Both the position numbers and the translations under genes were made by a program. DNA of 64,000 nt, from positions 434,001 to 498,000 of the forward strand of contig CALSFV010000276.1 in assembly GCA_943737045.1 (NCBI GenBank). Direction: 5' to 3'. Positions 21,575 to 36,500 of the stretch are shown here, one piece after another; positions within the stretch are counted from its first letter, which is position 1, and each line of letters opens with the position of its first letter. Source of the DNA: Parapristionchus giblindavisi (lineage: Eukaryota > Nematoda > Chromadorea > Rhabditida > Diplogasteridae). The notes below the pieces were generated by a model that ran no database searches, was not told the origin of the DNA, and was given only the letters and a program-made list of their open reading frames with translations.

Positions 21575-24500
21575 ACGAAAGAGCAAAAAATTCTGAGTAT
21601 TTTGCACGTTCCCATGTTGAACAACGGCCACTTCAGCCGAATTAACAAAATTGAATTATGCATTTTTGGCAATAAAGAATTCGTGACACGTCAATGCTTT
21701 ATCGTAGCATATCGTAGCATATACCACGTAAAAGAGCAAAAAATTCTGAATAATCTACACTTCAGTTCATGTCAAACTGTAATCTGGTGTTGATTCCACA
21801 ATGCCCAAAGTACCAAAGTAGCTTTCACTCTGATAAGACCAAAAGATTACCTGACATGAAAAATTTTCTGCTAGACCCAGCGTGTCATATACCAAACGAA
21901 AGAGCAAAAAATTCTGAGTATTTTGCACGTTCCCATGTTGAACAACGGCCACTGCAGCCGAATTAACAAAATTGAATTATGCATTTTTGGCAATAAAGAA
22001 TTCGTGACACGTCAATGCTTTATCGTAGCATATCGTAGCATATACCACGTGAAAGAGCAAAAAATTCTGAATAATCTACACTTCAGTTCATGTCAAACTG
22101 TAATCTGGTGTTGATTCCACAATGCCCAAAGTACCAAAGTAGCTTTCACTCTGATAAGACCAAAAGATTACCTGACATGAAAAATTTTCTGCTAGACCCA
22201 GCGTGTCATATACCAAACGAAAGAGCAAAAAATTCTGAGTATTTTGCACGTTCCCATGTTGAACAACGGCCACTTCAGCCGAATTAACAAAATTGAATTA
22301 TGCATTTTTGGCAATAAAGAATTCGTGACACGTCAATGCTTTATCGTAGCATATCGTAGCATATACCACGTGAAAGAGCAAAAAATTCTGAATAATCTAC
22401 ACTTCAGTTCATGTCAAACTGTAATCTGGTGTTGATTCCACAATGCCCAAAGTACCAAAGTAGCTTTCACTCTGATAAGACCAAAAGATTACCTGACATG
22501 AAAAATTTTCTGCTAGACCCAGCGTGTCATATACCAAACGAAAGAGCAAAAAATTCTGAGTATTTTGCACGTTCCCATGTTGAACAACGGCCACTGCAGC
22601 CGAATTAACAAAATTGAATTATGCATTTTTGGCAATAAAGAATTCGTGACACGTCAATGCTTTATCGTAGCATATCGTAGCATATACCACGTGAAAGAGC
22701 AAAAAATTCTGAATAATCTACACTTCAGTTCATGTCAAACTGTAATCTGGTGTTGATTCCACAATGCCCAAAGTACCAAAGTAGCTTTCACTCTGATAAG
22801 ACCAAAAGATTACCTGACATGAAAAATTTTCTGCTAGACCCAGCGTGTCATATACCAAACGAAAGAGCAAAAAATTCTGAGTATTTTGCACGTTCCCATG
22901 TTGAACAACGGCCACTTCAGCCGAATTAACAAAATTGAATTATGCATTTTTGGCAATAAAGAATTCGTGACACGTCAATGCTTTATCGTAGCATATCGTA
23001 GCATATACCACGTGAAAGAGCAAAAAATTCTGAATAATCTACACATCAGTTCATGTCAAACTGTAATCTGGTGTTGATTCCACAATGCCCAAAGTACCAA
23101 AGTAGCTTTCACTCTGATAAGACCAAAAGATTACCTGACATGAAAAATTTTCTGCTAGACCCAGCGTGTCATATACCAAACGAAAGAGCAAAAAATTCTG
23201 AGTATTTTGCACGTTCCCATGTTGAACAACGGCCACTGCAGCCGAATTAACAAAATTGAATTATGCATTTTTGGCAATAAAGAATTCGTGACACGTCAAT
23301 GCTTTATCGTAGCATATCGTAGCATATACCACGTGAAAGAGCAAAGAATTCTGAATAATCTACACTTCAGTTCATGCCAAACTGTAATCTGGTGTTGATT
23401 CCACAATGCCCAAAGTACCAAAGTAGCTCTGATAAGACCAAAAGATTACCTGACATGAAAAATTTTCTGCTAGACCCAGCGTGTCATATACCAAACGAAA
23501 GAGCAAAAAATTCTGAGTATTTTACACGTTCCCATGTTGAACAACGGCCACTGCAGCCGAATTAACAAAATTGAATTATGCATTTTTGGCAATAAAGAAT
23601 TCGTGACACGTCAATGCTTTATCGTAGCATATCGTAGCATATACCACGTGAAAGAGCAAAAAATTCTGAATAATCTACACTTCAGTTCATGTCAAACTGT
23701 AATCTGGTGTTGATTCCACAATGCCCAAAGTACCAAAGTAGCTTTCACTCTGATAAGACCAAAAGATTACCTGACATGAAAAATTTTCTGCTAGACCCAG
23801 CGTGTCATATACCAAACGAAAGAGCAAAAAATTCTGAGTATTTTGCACGTTCCCATGTTGAACAACGGCCACTGCAGCCGAATTAACAAAATTGAATTAT
23901 GCATTTTTGGCAATAAAGAATTCGTGACACGTCAATGCTTTATCGTAGCATATCGTAGCATATACCACGTGAAAGAGCAAAGAATTCTGAGTAATCTACA
24001 CTTCAGTTCATGTCAAACTGTAATCTGGTGTTGATTCCACAATGCCCAAAGTACCAAAGTAGCTTTCACTCTGATAAGACCAAAAGATTACCTGACATGA
24101 AAAATTTTCTGCTAGACCCAGCGTGTCATATACCAAACGAAAGAGCAAAAAATTCTGAGTATTTTGCACGTTCCCATGTTGAACAACGGCCACTGCAGCC
24201 GAATTAACAAAATTGAATTATGCATTTTTGGCAATAAAGAATTCGTGACACGTCAATGCTTTATCGTAGCATATCGTAGCATATACCACGTGAAAGAGCA
24301 AAAAATTCTGAATAATCTACACTTCAGTTCATGTCAAACTGTAATCTGGTGTTGATTCCACAATGCCCAAAGTACAAAAGTAGCTTTCACTCTGATAAGA
24401 CCAAAAGATTACCTGACATGAAAAATTTTCTGCTAGACCCAGTGTGTGATATACCAAACGAAAGAGCAAAAAATTCTGAGTATTTTGCACGTTCCCATGT

Positions 24501-27500
24501 TGAACAACGGCCACTGCAGCCGAATTAACAAAATTGAATTATGCATTTTTGGCAATAAAGAATTCGTGACACGTCAATGCTTTATCGTAGCATATCGTAG
24601 CATATACCACGTGAAAGAGCAAAAAATTCTGAATAATCTACACTTCAGTTCATGTCAAACTGTAATCTGGTGTTGATTCCACAATGCCCAAAGTACCAAA
24701 GTAGCTTTCACTCTGATAAGACCAAAAGATTACCTGACATGAAAAATTTTCTGCTAGACCCAGCGTGTCATATACCAAACGAAAGAGCAAAAAATTCTGA
24801 GTATTTTGCACGTTCCCATGTTGAACAACGGCCACTTCAGCCGAATTAACAAAATTGAATTATGCATTTTTGGCAATAAAGAATTCGTGACACGTCAATG
24901 CTTTATCGTAGCATATCGTAGCATATACCACGTGAAAGAACAAAAAATTCTGAATAATCTACACTTCAGTTCATGTCAAACTGTAATCTGGTGTTGATTC
25001 CACAATGCCCAAAGTACCAAAGTAGCTTTCACTCTGATAAGACCAAAAGATTACCTGACATGAAAAATTTTCTGCTAGACCCAGCGTGTCATATACCAAA
25101 CGAAAGAGCAAAAAATTCTGAGTATTTTGCACGTTCCCATGTTGAACAACGGCCACTGCAGCCGAATTAACAAAATTGAATTATGCATTTTTGGCAATAA
25201 AGAATTCGTGACACGTCAATGCTTTATCGTAGCATATCGTAGCATATACCACGTGAAAGAGCAAAGAATTCTGAATAATCTACACTTCAGTTCATGTCAA
25301 ACTGTAATCTGGTGTTGATTCCACAATGCCCAAAGTACCAAAGTAGCTTTCACTCTGATAAGACCAAAAGATTACCTGACATGAAAAATTTTCTGCTAGA
25401 CCCAGCGTGTCATATACCAAACGAAAGAGCAAAAAATTCTGAGTATTTTGCACGTTCCCATGTTGAACAACGGCCACTGCAGCCGAATTAACAAAATTGA
25501 ATTATGCATTTTTGGCAATAAAGAATTCGTGACACGTCAATGCTTTATCGTAGCATATCGTAGCATATACCACGTGAAAGAGCAAAAAATTCTGAATAAT
25601 CTACACTTCAGTTCATGTCAAACTGTAATCTGGTGTTGATTCCACAATGCCCAAAGTACAAAAGTAGCTTTCACTCTGATAAGACCAAAAGATTACCTGA
25701 CATGAAAAATTTTCTGCTAGACCCAGTGTGTGATATACCAAACGAAAGAGCAAAAAATTCTGAGTATTTTGCACGTTCCCATGTTGAACAACGGCCACTG
25801 CAGCCGAATTAACAAAATTGAATTATGCATTTTTGGCAATAAAGAATTCGTGACACGTCAATGCTTTATCGTAGCATATCGTAGCATATACCACGTGAAA
25901 GAGCAAAAAATTCTGAATAATCTACACTTCAGTTCATGTCAAACTGTAATCTGGTGTTGATTCCACAATGCCCAAAGTACCAAAGTAGCTTTCACTCTGA
26001 TAAGACCAAAAGATTACCTGACATGAAACATTTTCTGCTAGACCCAGCGTGTCATATACCAAACGAAAGAGCAAAAAATTCTGAGTATTTTGCACGTTCC
26101 CATGTTGAACAACGGCCACTGCAGCCGAATTAACAAAATTGAATTATGCATTTTTGGCAATAAAGAATTCGTGACACGTCAATGCTTTATCGTAGCATAT
26201 CGTAGCATATACCACGTGAAAGAGCAAAGAATTCTGAATAATCTACACTTCAGTTCATGTCAAACTGTAATCTGGTGTTGATTCCACAATGCCCAAAGTA
26301 CCAAAGTAGCTTTCACTCTGATAAGACCAAAAGATTACCTGACATGAAAAATTTTCTGCTAGACCCAGCGTGTCATATACCAAACGAAAGAGCAAAAAAT
26401 TCTGAGTATTTTGCACGTTCCCATGTTGAACAACGGCCACTTCAGCCGAATTAACAAAATTGAATTATGCATTTTTGGCAATAAAGAATTCGTGACACGT
26501 CAATGCTTTATCGTAGCATATCGTAGCATATACCACGTGAAAGAGCAAAAAATTCTGAATAATCTACACTTCAGTTCATGTCAAACTGTAATCTGGTGTT
26601 GATTCCACAATGCCCAAAGTACCAAAGTAGCTTTCACTCTGATAAGACCAAAAGATTACCTGACATGAAAAATTTTCTGCTAGACCCAGCGTGTCATATA
26701 CCAAACGAAAGAGCAAAAAATTCTGAGTATTTTGCACGTTCCCATGTTGAACAACGGCCACTTCAGCCGAATTAACAAAATTGAATTATGCATTTTTGGC
26801 AATAAAGAATTCGTGACACGTCAATGCTTTATCGTAGCATATCGTAGCATATACCACGTGAAAGAACAAAAAATTCTGAATAATCTACACTTCAGTTCAT
26901 GTCAAACTGTAATCTGGTGTTGATTCCACAATGCCCAAAGTACCAAAGTAGCTTTCACTCTGATAAGACCAAAAGATTACCTGACATGAAAAATTTTCTG
27001 CTAGAACCAGCGTGTCATATACCAAACGAAAGAGCAAAAAATTCTGAGTATTTTGCACGTTCCCATGTTGAACAACGGCCACTGCAGCCGAATTAACAAA
27101 ATTGAATTATGCATTTTTGGCAATAAAGAATTCGTGACACGTCAATGCTTTATCGTAGCATATCGTAGCATATACCACGTGAAAGAGCAAAGAATTCTGA
27201 ATAATCTACACTTCAGTTCATGTCAAACTGTAATCTGGTGTTGATTCCACAATGCCCAAAGTACCAAAGTAGCTTTCACTCTGATAAGACCAAAAGATTA
27301 CCTGACATGAAAAATTTTCTGCTAGACCCAGCGTGTCATATACCAAACGAAAGAGCAAAAAATTCTGAGTATTTTGCACGTTCCCATGTTGAACAACGGC
27401 CACTGCAGCCGAATTAACAAAATTGAATTATGCATTTTTGGCAATAAAGAATTCGTGACACGTCAATGCTTTATCGTAGCATATCGTAGCATATACCACG

Positions 27501-30500
27501 TGAAAGAGCAAAGAATTCTGAATAATCTACACTTCAGTTCATGTCAAACTGTAATCTGGTGTTGATTCCACAATGCCCAAAGTACCAAAGTAGCTTTCAC
27601 TCTGATAAGACCAAAAGATTACCTGACATGAAAAATTTTCTGCTAGACCCAGCGTGTCATATACCGAACGAAAGAGCAAAAAATTCTGAGTATTTTGCAC
27701 GTTCCCATGTTGAACAACGGCCACTGCAGCCGAATTAACAAAATTGAATTATGCATTTTTGGCAATAAAGAATTCGTGACACGTCAATGCTTTATCGTAG
27801 CATATCGTAGCATATACCACGTGAAAGAGCAAAAAATTCTGAATAATCTACACTTCAGTTCATGTCAAACTGTAATCTGGTGTTGATTCCACAATGCCCA
27901 AAGTACCAAAGTAGCTTTCACTCTGATAAGACCAAAAGATTACCTGACATGAAAATTTTTCTGCTAGACCCAGCGTGTCATATACCAAACGAAAGAGCAA
28001 AAAATTCTGAGTATTTTGCACGTTCCCATGTTGAACAACGGCCACTTCAGCCGAATTAACAAAATTGAATTATGCATTTTTGGCAATAAAGAATTCGTGA
28101 CACGTCAATGCTTTATCGTAGCATATCGTAGCATATACCACGTAAAAGAGCAAAAAATTCTGAATAATCTACACTTCAGTTCATGTCAAACTGTAATCTG
28201 GTGTTGATTCCACAATGCCCAAAGTACCAAAGTAGCTTTCACTCTGATAAGACCAAAAGATTACCTGACATGAAAAATTTTCTGCTAGACCCAGCGTGTC
28301 ATATACCAAACGAAAGAGCAAAAAATTCTGAGTATTTTGCACGTTCCCATGTTGAACAACGGTCACTGCAGCCGAATTAACAAAATTGAATTATGCATTT
28401 TTGGCAATAAAGAATTCGTGACACGTCAATGCTTTAACGTAGCATATCGTAGCATATACCACGTGAAAGAGCAAAAAATTCTGAATAATCTACACTTCAG
28501 TTCATGTCAAACTGTAATCTGGTTTTGATTCCACAATGCCCAAAGTACCAAAGTAGCTTTCACTCTGATAAGACCAAAAGATTACCTGACATGAAAAATT
28601 TTCTGCTAGACCCAGCGTGTTATATACTAAACGAAAGAGCAAAAAATTCTGAGTATTTTGCACGTTCCCATGTTGAACAACGGCCACTGCAGCCGAATTA
28701 ACAAAATTGAATTATGCATTTTTGGCAATAAAGAATTCGTGACACGTCAATGCTTTATCGTAGCATATCGTAGCATATACCACGTGAAAGAGCAAAAAAT
28801 TCTGAATAATCTACACTTCAGTTCATGTCAAACTGTAATCTGGTTTTGATTCCACAATGCCCAAAGTACCAAAGTAGCTTTCACTCTGATAAGACCAAAA
28901 GATTACCTGACATGAAAAATTTTCTGCTAGACCCAGCGTGTTATATACCAAACGAAAGAGCAAAACATTCTGAGTATTTTGCACGTTCCCATGTTGAACA
29001 ACGGCCACTGCAGCCGAATTAACAAAATTGAATTATGCATTTTTGGCAATAAAGAATTCGTGACACGTCAATGCTTTATCGTAGCATATCGTAGCATATA
29101 CCACGTGAAAGAGCAAAAAATTCTGAATAATCTACACTTCAGTTCATGTCAAACTGTAATCTGGTGTTGATTCCACAATGCTCAAAGTACCAAAGTAGCT
29201 TTCACTCTGATAAGACCAAAAGATTACCTGACATGAAAAATTTTCTGCTAGACCCAGCGTGTCATATACCAAACGAAAGAGCAAAAAATTCTGAGTATTT
29301 TGCACGTTCCCATGTTGAACAACGGCCACTGCAGCCGAATTAACAAAATTGAATTATGCATTTTTGGCAATAAAGAATTCGTGACACGTCAATGCTTTAT
29401 CGTAGCATATCGTAGCATATACCACGTGAAAGAGCAAAAAATTCTGAATAATCTACACTTCAGTTCATGTCAAACTGTAATCTGGTGTTGATTCCACAAT
29501 GCCCAAAGTACCAAAGTAGCTTTCACTCTGATAAGACCAAAAGATTACCTGACATGAAACATTTTCTGCTAGACCCAGCGTGTCATATACCAAACGAAAG
29601 AGCAAAAAATTCTGAGTATTTTGCACGTTCCCATGTTGAACAACGGCCACTGCAGCCGAATTAACAAAATTGAATTATGCATTTTTGGCAATAAAGAATT
29701 CGTGACACGTCAATGCTTTATCGTAGCATATCGTAGCATATACCACGTGAAAGAGCAAAGAATTCTGAATAATCTACACTTCAGTTCATGTCAAACTGTA
29801 ATCTGGTGTTGATTCCACAATGCCCAAAGTACCAAAGTAGCTTTCACTCTGATAAGACCAAAAGATTACCTGACATGAAAAATTTTCTGCTAGACCCAGC
29901 GTGTCATATACCAAACGAAAGAGCAAAAAATTCTGAGTATTTTGCACGTTCCCATGTTGAACAACGGCCACTGCAGCCGAATTAACAAAATTGAATGATG
30001 CATTTTGGCAATAAAGAATTCGTGACACGTCAATGCTTTATCGTAGCATATCGTAGCATATACCACGTGAAAGAGCAAAAAATTCTGAATAATCTACACT
30101 TCAGTTCATGTCAAACTGTAATCTGGTGTTGATTCCACAATGCCCAAAGTACCAAAGTAGCTTTCACTCTGATAAGACCAAAAGATTACCTGACATGAAA
30201 AATTTTCTGCTAGACCCAGCGTGTCATATACCAAACGAAAGAGCAAAAAATTCTGAGTATTTTGCACGTTCCCATGTTGAACAACGGCCACTGCAGCCGA
30301 ATTAACAAAATTGAATTATGCATTTTTGGCAATAAAGAATTCGTGACACGTCAATGCTTTATCGTAGCATATCGTAGCATATACCACGTGAAAGAGCAAA
30401 AAATTCTGAATAATCTACACTTCAGTTCATGTCAAACTGTAATCTGGTGTTGATTCCACAATGCCCAAAGTACCAAAGTAGCTTTCACTCTGATAAGACC

Positions 30501-33500
30501 AAAAGATTACCTGACATGAAACATTTTCTGCTAGACCCAGCGTGTCATATACCAAACGAAAGAGCAAAAAATTCTGAGTATTTTGCACGTTCCCATGTTG
30601 AACAACGGCCACTGCAGCCGAATTAACAAAATTGAATTATGCATTTTTGGCAATAAAGAATTCGTGACACGTCAATGCTTTATCGTAGCATATCGTAGCA
30701 TATACCACGTGAAAGAGCAAAAAATTCTGAATAATCTACACTTCAGTTCATGTCAAACTGTAATCTGGTGTTGATTCCACAATGCCCAAAGTACCAAAGT
30801 AGCTTTCACTCTGATAAGACCAAAAGATTACCTGACATGAAACATTTTCTGCTAGACCCAGCGTGTCATATACCAAACGAAAGAGCAAAAAATTCTGAGT
30901 ATTTTGCACGTTCCCATGTTGAACAACGGCCACTGCAGCCGAATTAACAAAATTGAATTATGCATTTTTGGCAATAAAGAATTCGTGACACGTCAATGCT
31001 TTATCGTAGCATATCGTAGCATATACCACGTGAAAGAGCAAAAAATTCTGAATAATCTACACTTCAGTTCATGTCAAACTGTAATCTGGTGTTGATTCCA
31101 CAATGCCCAAAGTACCAAAGTAGCTTTCACTCTGATAAGACCAAAAGATTACCTGACATGAAACATTTTCTGCTAGACCCAGCGTGTCATATACCAAACG
31201 AAAGAGCAAAAAATTCTGAGTATTTTGCACGTTCCCATGTTGAACAACGGCCACTGCAGCCGAATTAACAAAATTGAATTATGCATTTTTGGCAATAAAG
31301 AATTCGTGACACGTCAATGCTTTATCGTAGCATATCGTAGCATATACCACGTGAAAGAGCAAAAAATTCTGAATAATCTACACTTCAGTTCATGTCAAAC
31401 TGTAATCTGGTGTTGATTCCACAATGCCCAAAGTACCAAAGTAGCTTTCACTCTGATAAGACCAAAAGATTACCTGACATGAAAAATTTTCTGCTAGACC
31501 CAGCGTGTCATATACCAAACGAAAGAGCAAAAAATTCTGAGTATTTTGCACGTTCCCATGTTGAACAACGGCCACTGCAGCCGAATTAACAAAATTGAAT
31601 TATGCATTTTTGGCAATAAAGAATTCGTGACACGTCAATGCTTTATCGTAGCATATCGTAGCATATACCACGTGAAAGAGCAAAAAATTCTGAATAATCT
31701 ACACTTCAGTTCATGTCAAACTGTAATCTGGTGTTGATTCCACAATGCCCAAAGTACCAAAGTAGCTTTCACTCTGATAAGACCAAAAGATTACCTGACA
31801 TGAAACATTTTCTGCTAGACCCAGCGTGTCATATACCAAACGAAAGAGCAAAAAATTCTGAGTATTTTGCACGTTCCCATGTTGAACAACGGCCACTGCA
31901 GCCGAATTAACAAAATTGAATTATGCATTTTTGGCAATAAAGAATTCGTGACACGTCAATGCTTTATCGTAGCATATCGTAGCATATACCACGTGAAAGA
32001 GCAAAAAATTCTGAATAATCTACACTTCAGTTCATGTCAAACTGTAATCTGGTGTTGATTCCACAATGCCCAAAGTACCAAAGTAGCTTTCACTCTGATA
32101 AGACCAAAAGATTACCTGACATGAAACATTTTCTGCTAGACCCAGCGTGTCATATACCAAACGAAAGAGCAAAAAATTCTGAGTATTTTGCACGTTCCCA
32201 TGTTGAACAACGGCCACTGCAGCCGAATTAACAAAATTGAATTATGCATTTTTGGCAATAAAGAATTCGTGACACGTCAATGCTTTATCGTAGCATATCG
32301 TAGCATATACCACGTGAAAGAGCAAAAAATTCTGAATAATCTACACTTCAGTTCATGTCAAACTGTAATCTGGTGTTGATTCCACAATGCCCAAAGTACC
32401 AAAGTAGCTTTCACTCTGATAAGACCAAAAGATTACCTGACATGAAACATTTTCTGCTAGACCCAGCGTGTCATATACCAAACGAAAGAGCAAAAAATTC
32501 TGAGTATTTTGCACGTTCCCATGTTGAACAACGGCCACTGCAGCCGAATTAACAAAATTGAATTATGCATTTTTGGCAATAAAGAATTCGTGACACGTCA
32601 ATGCTTTATCGTAGCATATCGTAGCATATACCACGTGAAAGAGCAAAAAATTCTGAATAATCTACACTTCAGTTCATGTCAAACTGTAATCTGGTGTTGA
32701 TTCCACAATGCCCAAAGTACCAAAGTAGCTTTCACTCTGATAAGACCAAAAGATTACCTGACATGAAAAATTTTCTGCTAGACCCAGCGTGTCATATACC
32801 AAACGAAAGAGCAAAAAATTCTGAGTATTTTGCACGTTCCCATGTTGAACAACGGCCACTGCAGCCGAATTAACAAAATTGAATGATGCATTTTGGCAAT
32901 AAAGAATTCGTGACACGTCAATGCTTTATCGTAGCATATCGTAGCATATACCACGTGAAAGAGCAAAAAATTCTGAATAATCTACACTTCAGTTCATGTC
33001 AAACTGTAATCTGGTGTTGATTCCACAATGCCCAAAGTACCAAAGTAGCTTTCACTCTGATAAGACCAAAAGATTACCTGACATGAAAAATTTTCTGCTA
33101 GACCCAGCGTGTCATATACCAAACGAAAGAGCAAAAAATTCTGAGTATTTTGCACGTTCCCATGTTGAACAACGGCCACTGCAGCCGAATTAACAAAATT
33201 GAATTATGCATTTTTGGCAATAAAGAATTCGTGACACGTCAATGCTTTATCGTAGCATATCGTAGCATATACCACGTGAAAGAGCAAAAAATTCTGAATA
33301 ATCTACACTTCAGTTCATGTCAAACTGTAATCTGGTGTTGATTCCACAATGCCCAAAGTACCAAAGTAGCTTTCACTCTGATAAGACCAAAAGATTACCT
33401 GACATGAAACATTTTCTGCTAGACCCAGCGTGTCATATACCAAACGAAAGAGCAAAAAATTCTGAGTATTTTGCACGTTCCCATGTTGAACAACGGCCAC

Positions 33501-36500
33501 TGCAGCCGAATTAACAAAATTGAATTATGCATTTTTGGCAATAAAGAATTCGTGACACGTCAATGCTTTATCGTAGCATATCGTAGCATATACCACGTGA
33601 AAGAGCAAAAAATTCTGAATAATCTACACTTCAGTTCATGTCAAACTGTAATCTGGTGTTGATTCCACAATGCCCAAAGTACCAAAGTAGCTTTCACTCT
33701 GATAAGACCAAAAGATTACCTGACATGAAACATTTTCTGCTAGACCCAGCGTGTAATATACCAAACGAAAGAGCAAAAAATTCTGAGTATTTTGCACGTT
33801 CCCATGTTGAACAACGGCCACTGCAGCCGAATTAACAAAATTGAATTATGCATTTTTGGCAATAAAGAATTCGTGACACGTCAATGCTTTATCGTAGCAT
33901 ATCGTAGCATATACCACGTGAAAGAGCAAAAAATTCTGAATAATCTACACTTCAGTTCATGTCAAACTGTAATCTGGTGTTGATTCCACAATGCCCAAAG
34001 TACCAAAGTAGCTTTCACTCTGATAAGACCAAAAGATTACCTGACATGAAACATTTTCTGCTAGACCCAGCGTGTCATATACCAAACGAAAGAGCAAAAA
34101 ATTCTGAGTATTTTGCACGTTCCCATGTTGAACAACGGCCACTGCAGCCGAATTAACAAAATTGAATTATGCATTTTTGGCAATAAAGAATTCGTGACAC
34201 GTCAATGCTTTATCGTAGCATATCGTAGCATATACCACGTGAAAGAGCAAAAAATTCTGAATAATCTACACTTCAGTTCATGTCAAACTGTAATCTGGTG
34301 TTGATTCCACAATGCCCAAAGTACCAAAGTAGCTTTCACTCTGATAAGACCAAAAGATTACCTGACATGAAACATTTTCTGCTAGACCCAGCGTGTCATA
34401 TACCAAACGAAAGAGCAAAAAATTCTGAGTATTTTGCACGTTCCCATGTTGAACAACGGCCACTGCAGCCGAATTAACAAAATTGAATTATGCATTTTTG
34501 GCAATAAAGAATTCGTGACACGTCAATGCTTTATCGTAGCATATCGTAGCATATACCACGTGAAAGAGCAAAAAATTCTGAATAATCTACACTTCAGTTC
34601 ATGTCAAACTGTAATCTGGTGTTGATTCCACAATGCCCAAAGTACCAAAGTAGCTTTCACTCTGATAAGACCAAAAGATTACCTGACATGAAACATTTTC
34701 TGCTAGACCCAGCGTGTCATATACCAAACGAAAGAGCAAAAAATTCTGAGTATTTTGCACGTTCCCATGTTGAACAACGGCCACTGCAGCCGAATTAACA
34801 AAATTGAATTATGCATTTTTGGCAATAAAGAATTCGTGACACGTCAATGCTTTATCGTAGCATATCGTAGCATATACCACGTGAAAGAGCAAAAAATTCT
34901 GAATAATCTACACTTCAGTTCATGTCAAACTGTAATCTGGTGTTGATTCCACAATGCCCAAAGTACCAAAGTAGCTTTCACTCTGATAAGACCAAAAGAT
35001 TACCTGACATGAAACATTTTCTGCTAGACCCAGCGTGTCATATACCAAACGAAAGAGCAAAAAATTCTGAGTATTTTGCACGTTCCCATGTTGAACAACG
35101 GCCACTGCAGCCGAATTAACAAAATTGAATTATGCATTTTTGGCAATAAAGAATTCGTGACACGTCAATGCTTTATCGTAGCATATCGTAGCATATACCA
35201 CGTGAAAGAGCAAAAAATTCTGAATAATCTACACTTCAGTTCATGTCAAACTGTAATCTGGTGTTGATTCCACAATGCCCAAAGTACCAAAGTAGCTTTC
35301 ACTCTGATAAGACCAAAAGATTACCTGACATGAAACATTTTCTGCTAGACCCAGCGTGTCATATACCAAACGAAAGAGCAAAAAATTCTGAGTATTTTGC
35401 ACGTTCCCATGTTGAACAACGGCCACTGCAGCCGAATTAACAAAATTGAATTATGCATTTTTGGCAATAAAGAATTCGTGACACGTCAATGCTTTATCGT
35501 AGCATATCGTAGCATATACCACGTGAAAGAGCAAAGAATTCTGAATAATCTACACTTCAGTTCATGTCAAACTGTAATCTGGTGTTGATTCCACAATGCC
35601 CAAAGTACCAAAGTAGCTTTCACTCTGATAAGACCAAAAGATTACCTGACATGAAAAATTTTCTGCTAGACCCAGCGTGTCATATACCAAACGAAAGAGC
35701 AAAAAATTCTGAGTATTTTGCACGTTCCCATGTTGAACAACGGCCACTGCAGCCGAATTAACAAAGTTGAATTATGCATTTTTGGCAATAAAGAATTCGT
35801 GACACGTCAATGCTTTATCGTAGCATATCGTAGCATATACCACGTGAAAGAGCAAAAAATTCTGAATAATCTACACTTCAGTTCATGTCAAACTGTAATC
35901 TGGTTTTGATTCCACAATGCTCAAAGTACCAAAGTAGCTTTCACTCTGATAAGACCAAAAGATTACCTGACATGAAAAATATTCTGCTAGACCCAGCGTG
36001 TCATATACCAAACGAAAGAGCAAAAAATTCTGAGTATTTTGCACGTTCCCATGTTGAACAACGGCCACTGCAGCCGAATTAACAAAATTGAATTATGCAT
36101 TTTTGGCAATAAAGAATTCGTGACACGTCAATGCTTTATCGTAGCATATCGTAGCATATACCACGTGAAAGAGCAAAAAATTCTGAATAATCTACACTTC
36201 AGTTCATGTCAAACTGTAATCTGGTTTTGATTCCACAATGCTCAAAGTACCAAAGTAGCTTTCACTCTGATAAGACCAAAAGATTACCTGACATGAAAAA
36301 TTTTCTGCTAGACCCAGCGTGTCATATACCAAACGAAAGAGCAAAAAATTCTGAGTATTTTGCACGTTCCCATGTTGAACAACGGCCACTGCAGAAGAAT
36401 TAACAAAATTGAATTATGCATTTTTGGCAATAAAGAATTCGTGACACGTCAATGCTTTATCGTAGCATATCGTAGCATATACCACGTGAAAGAGCAAAAA

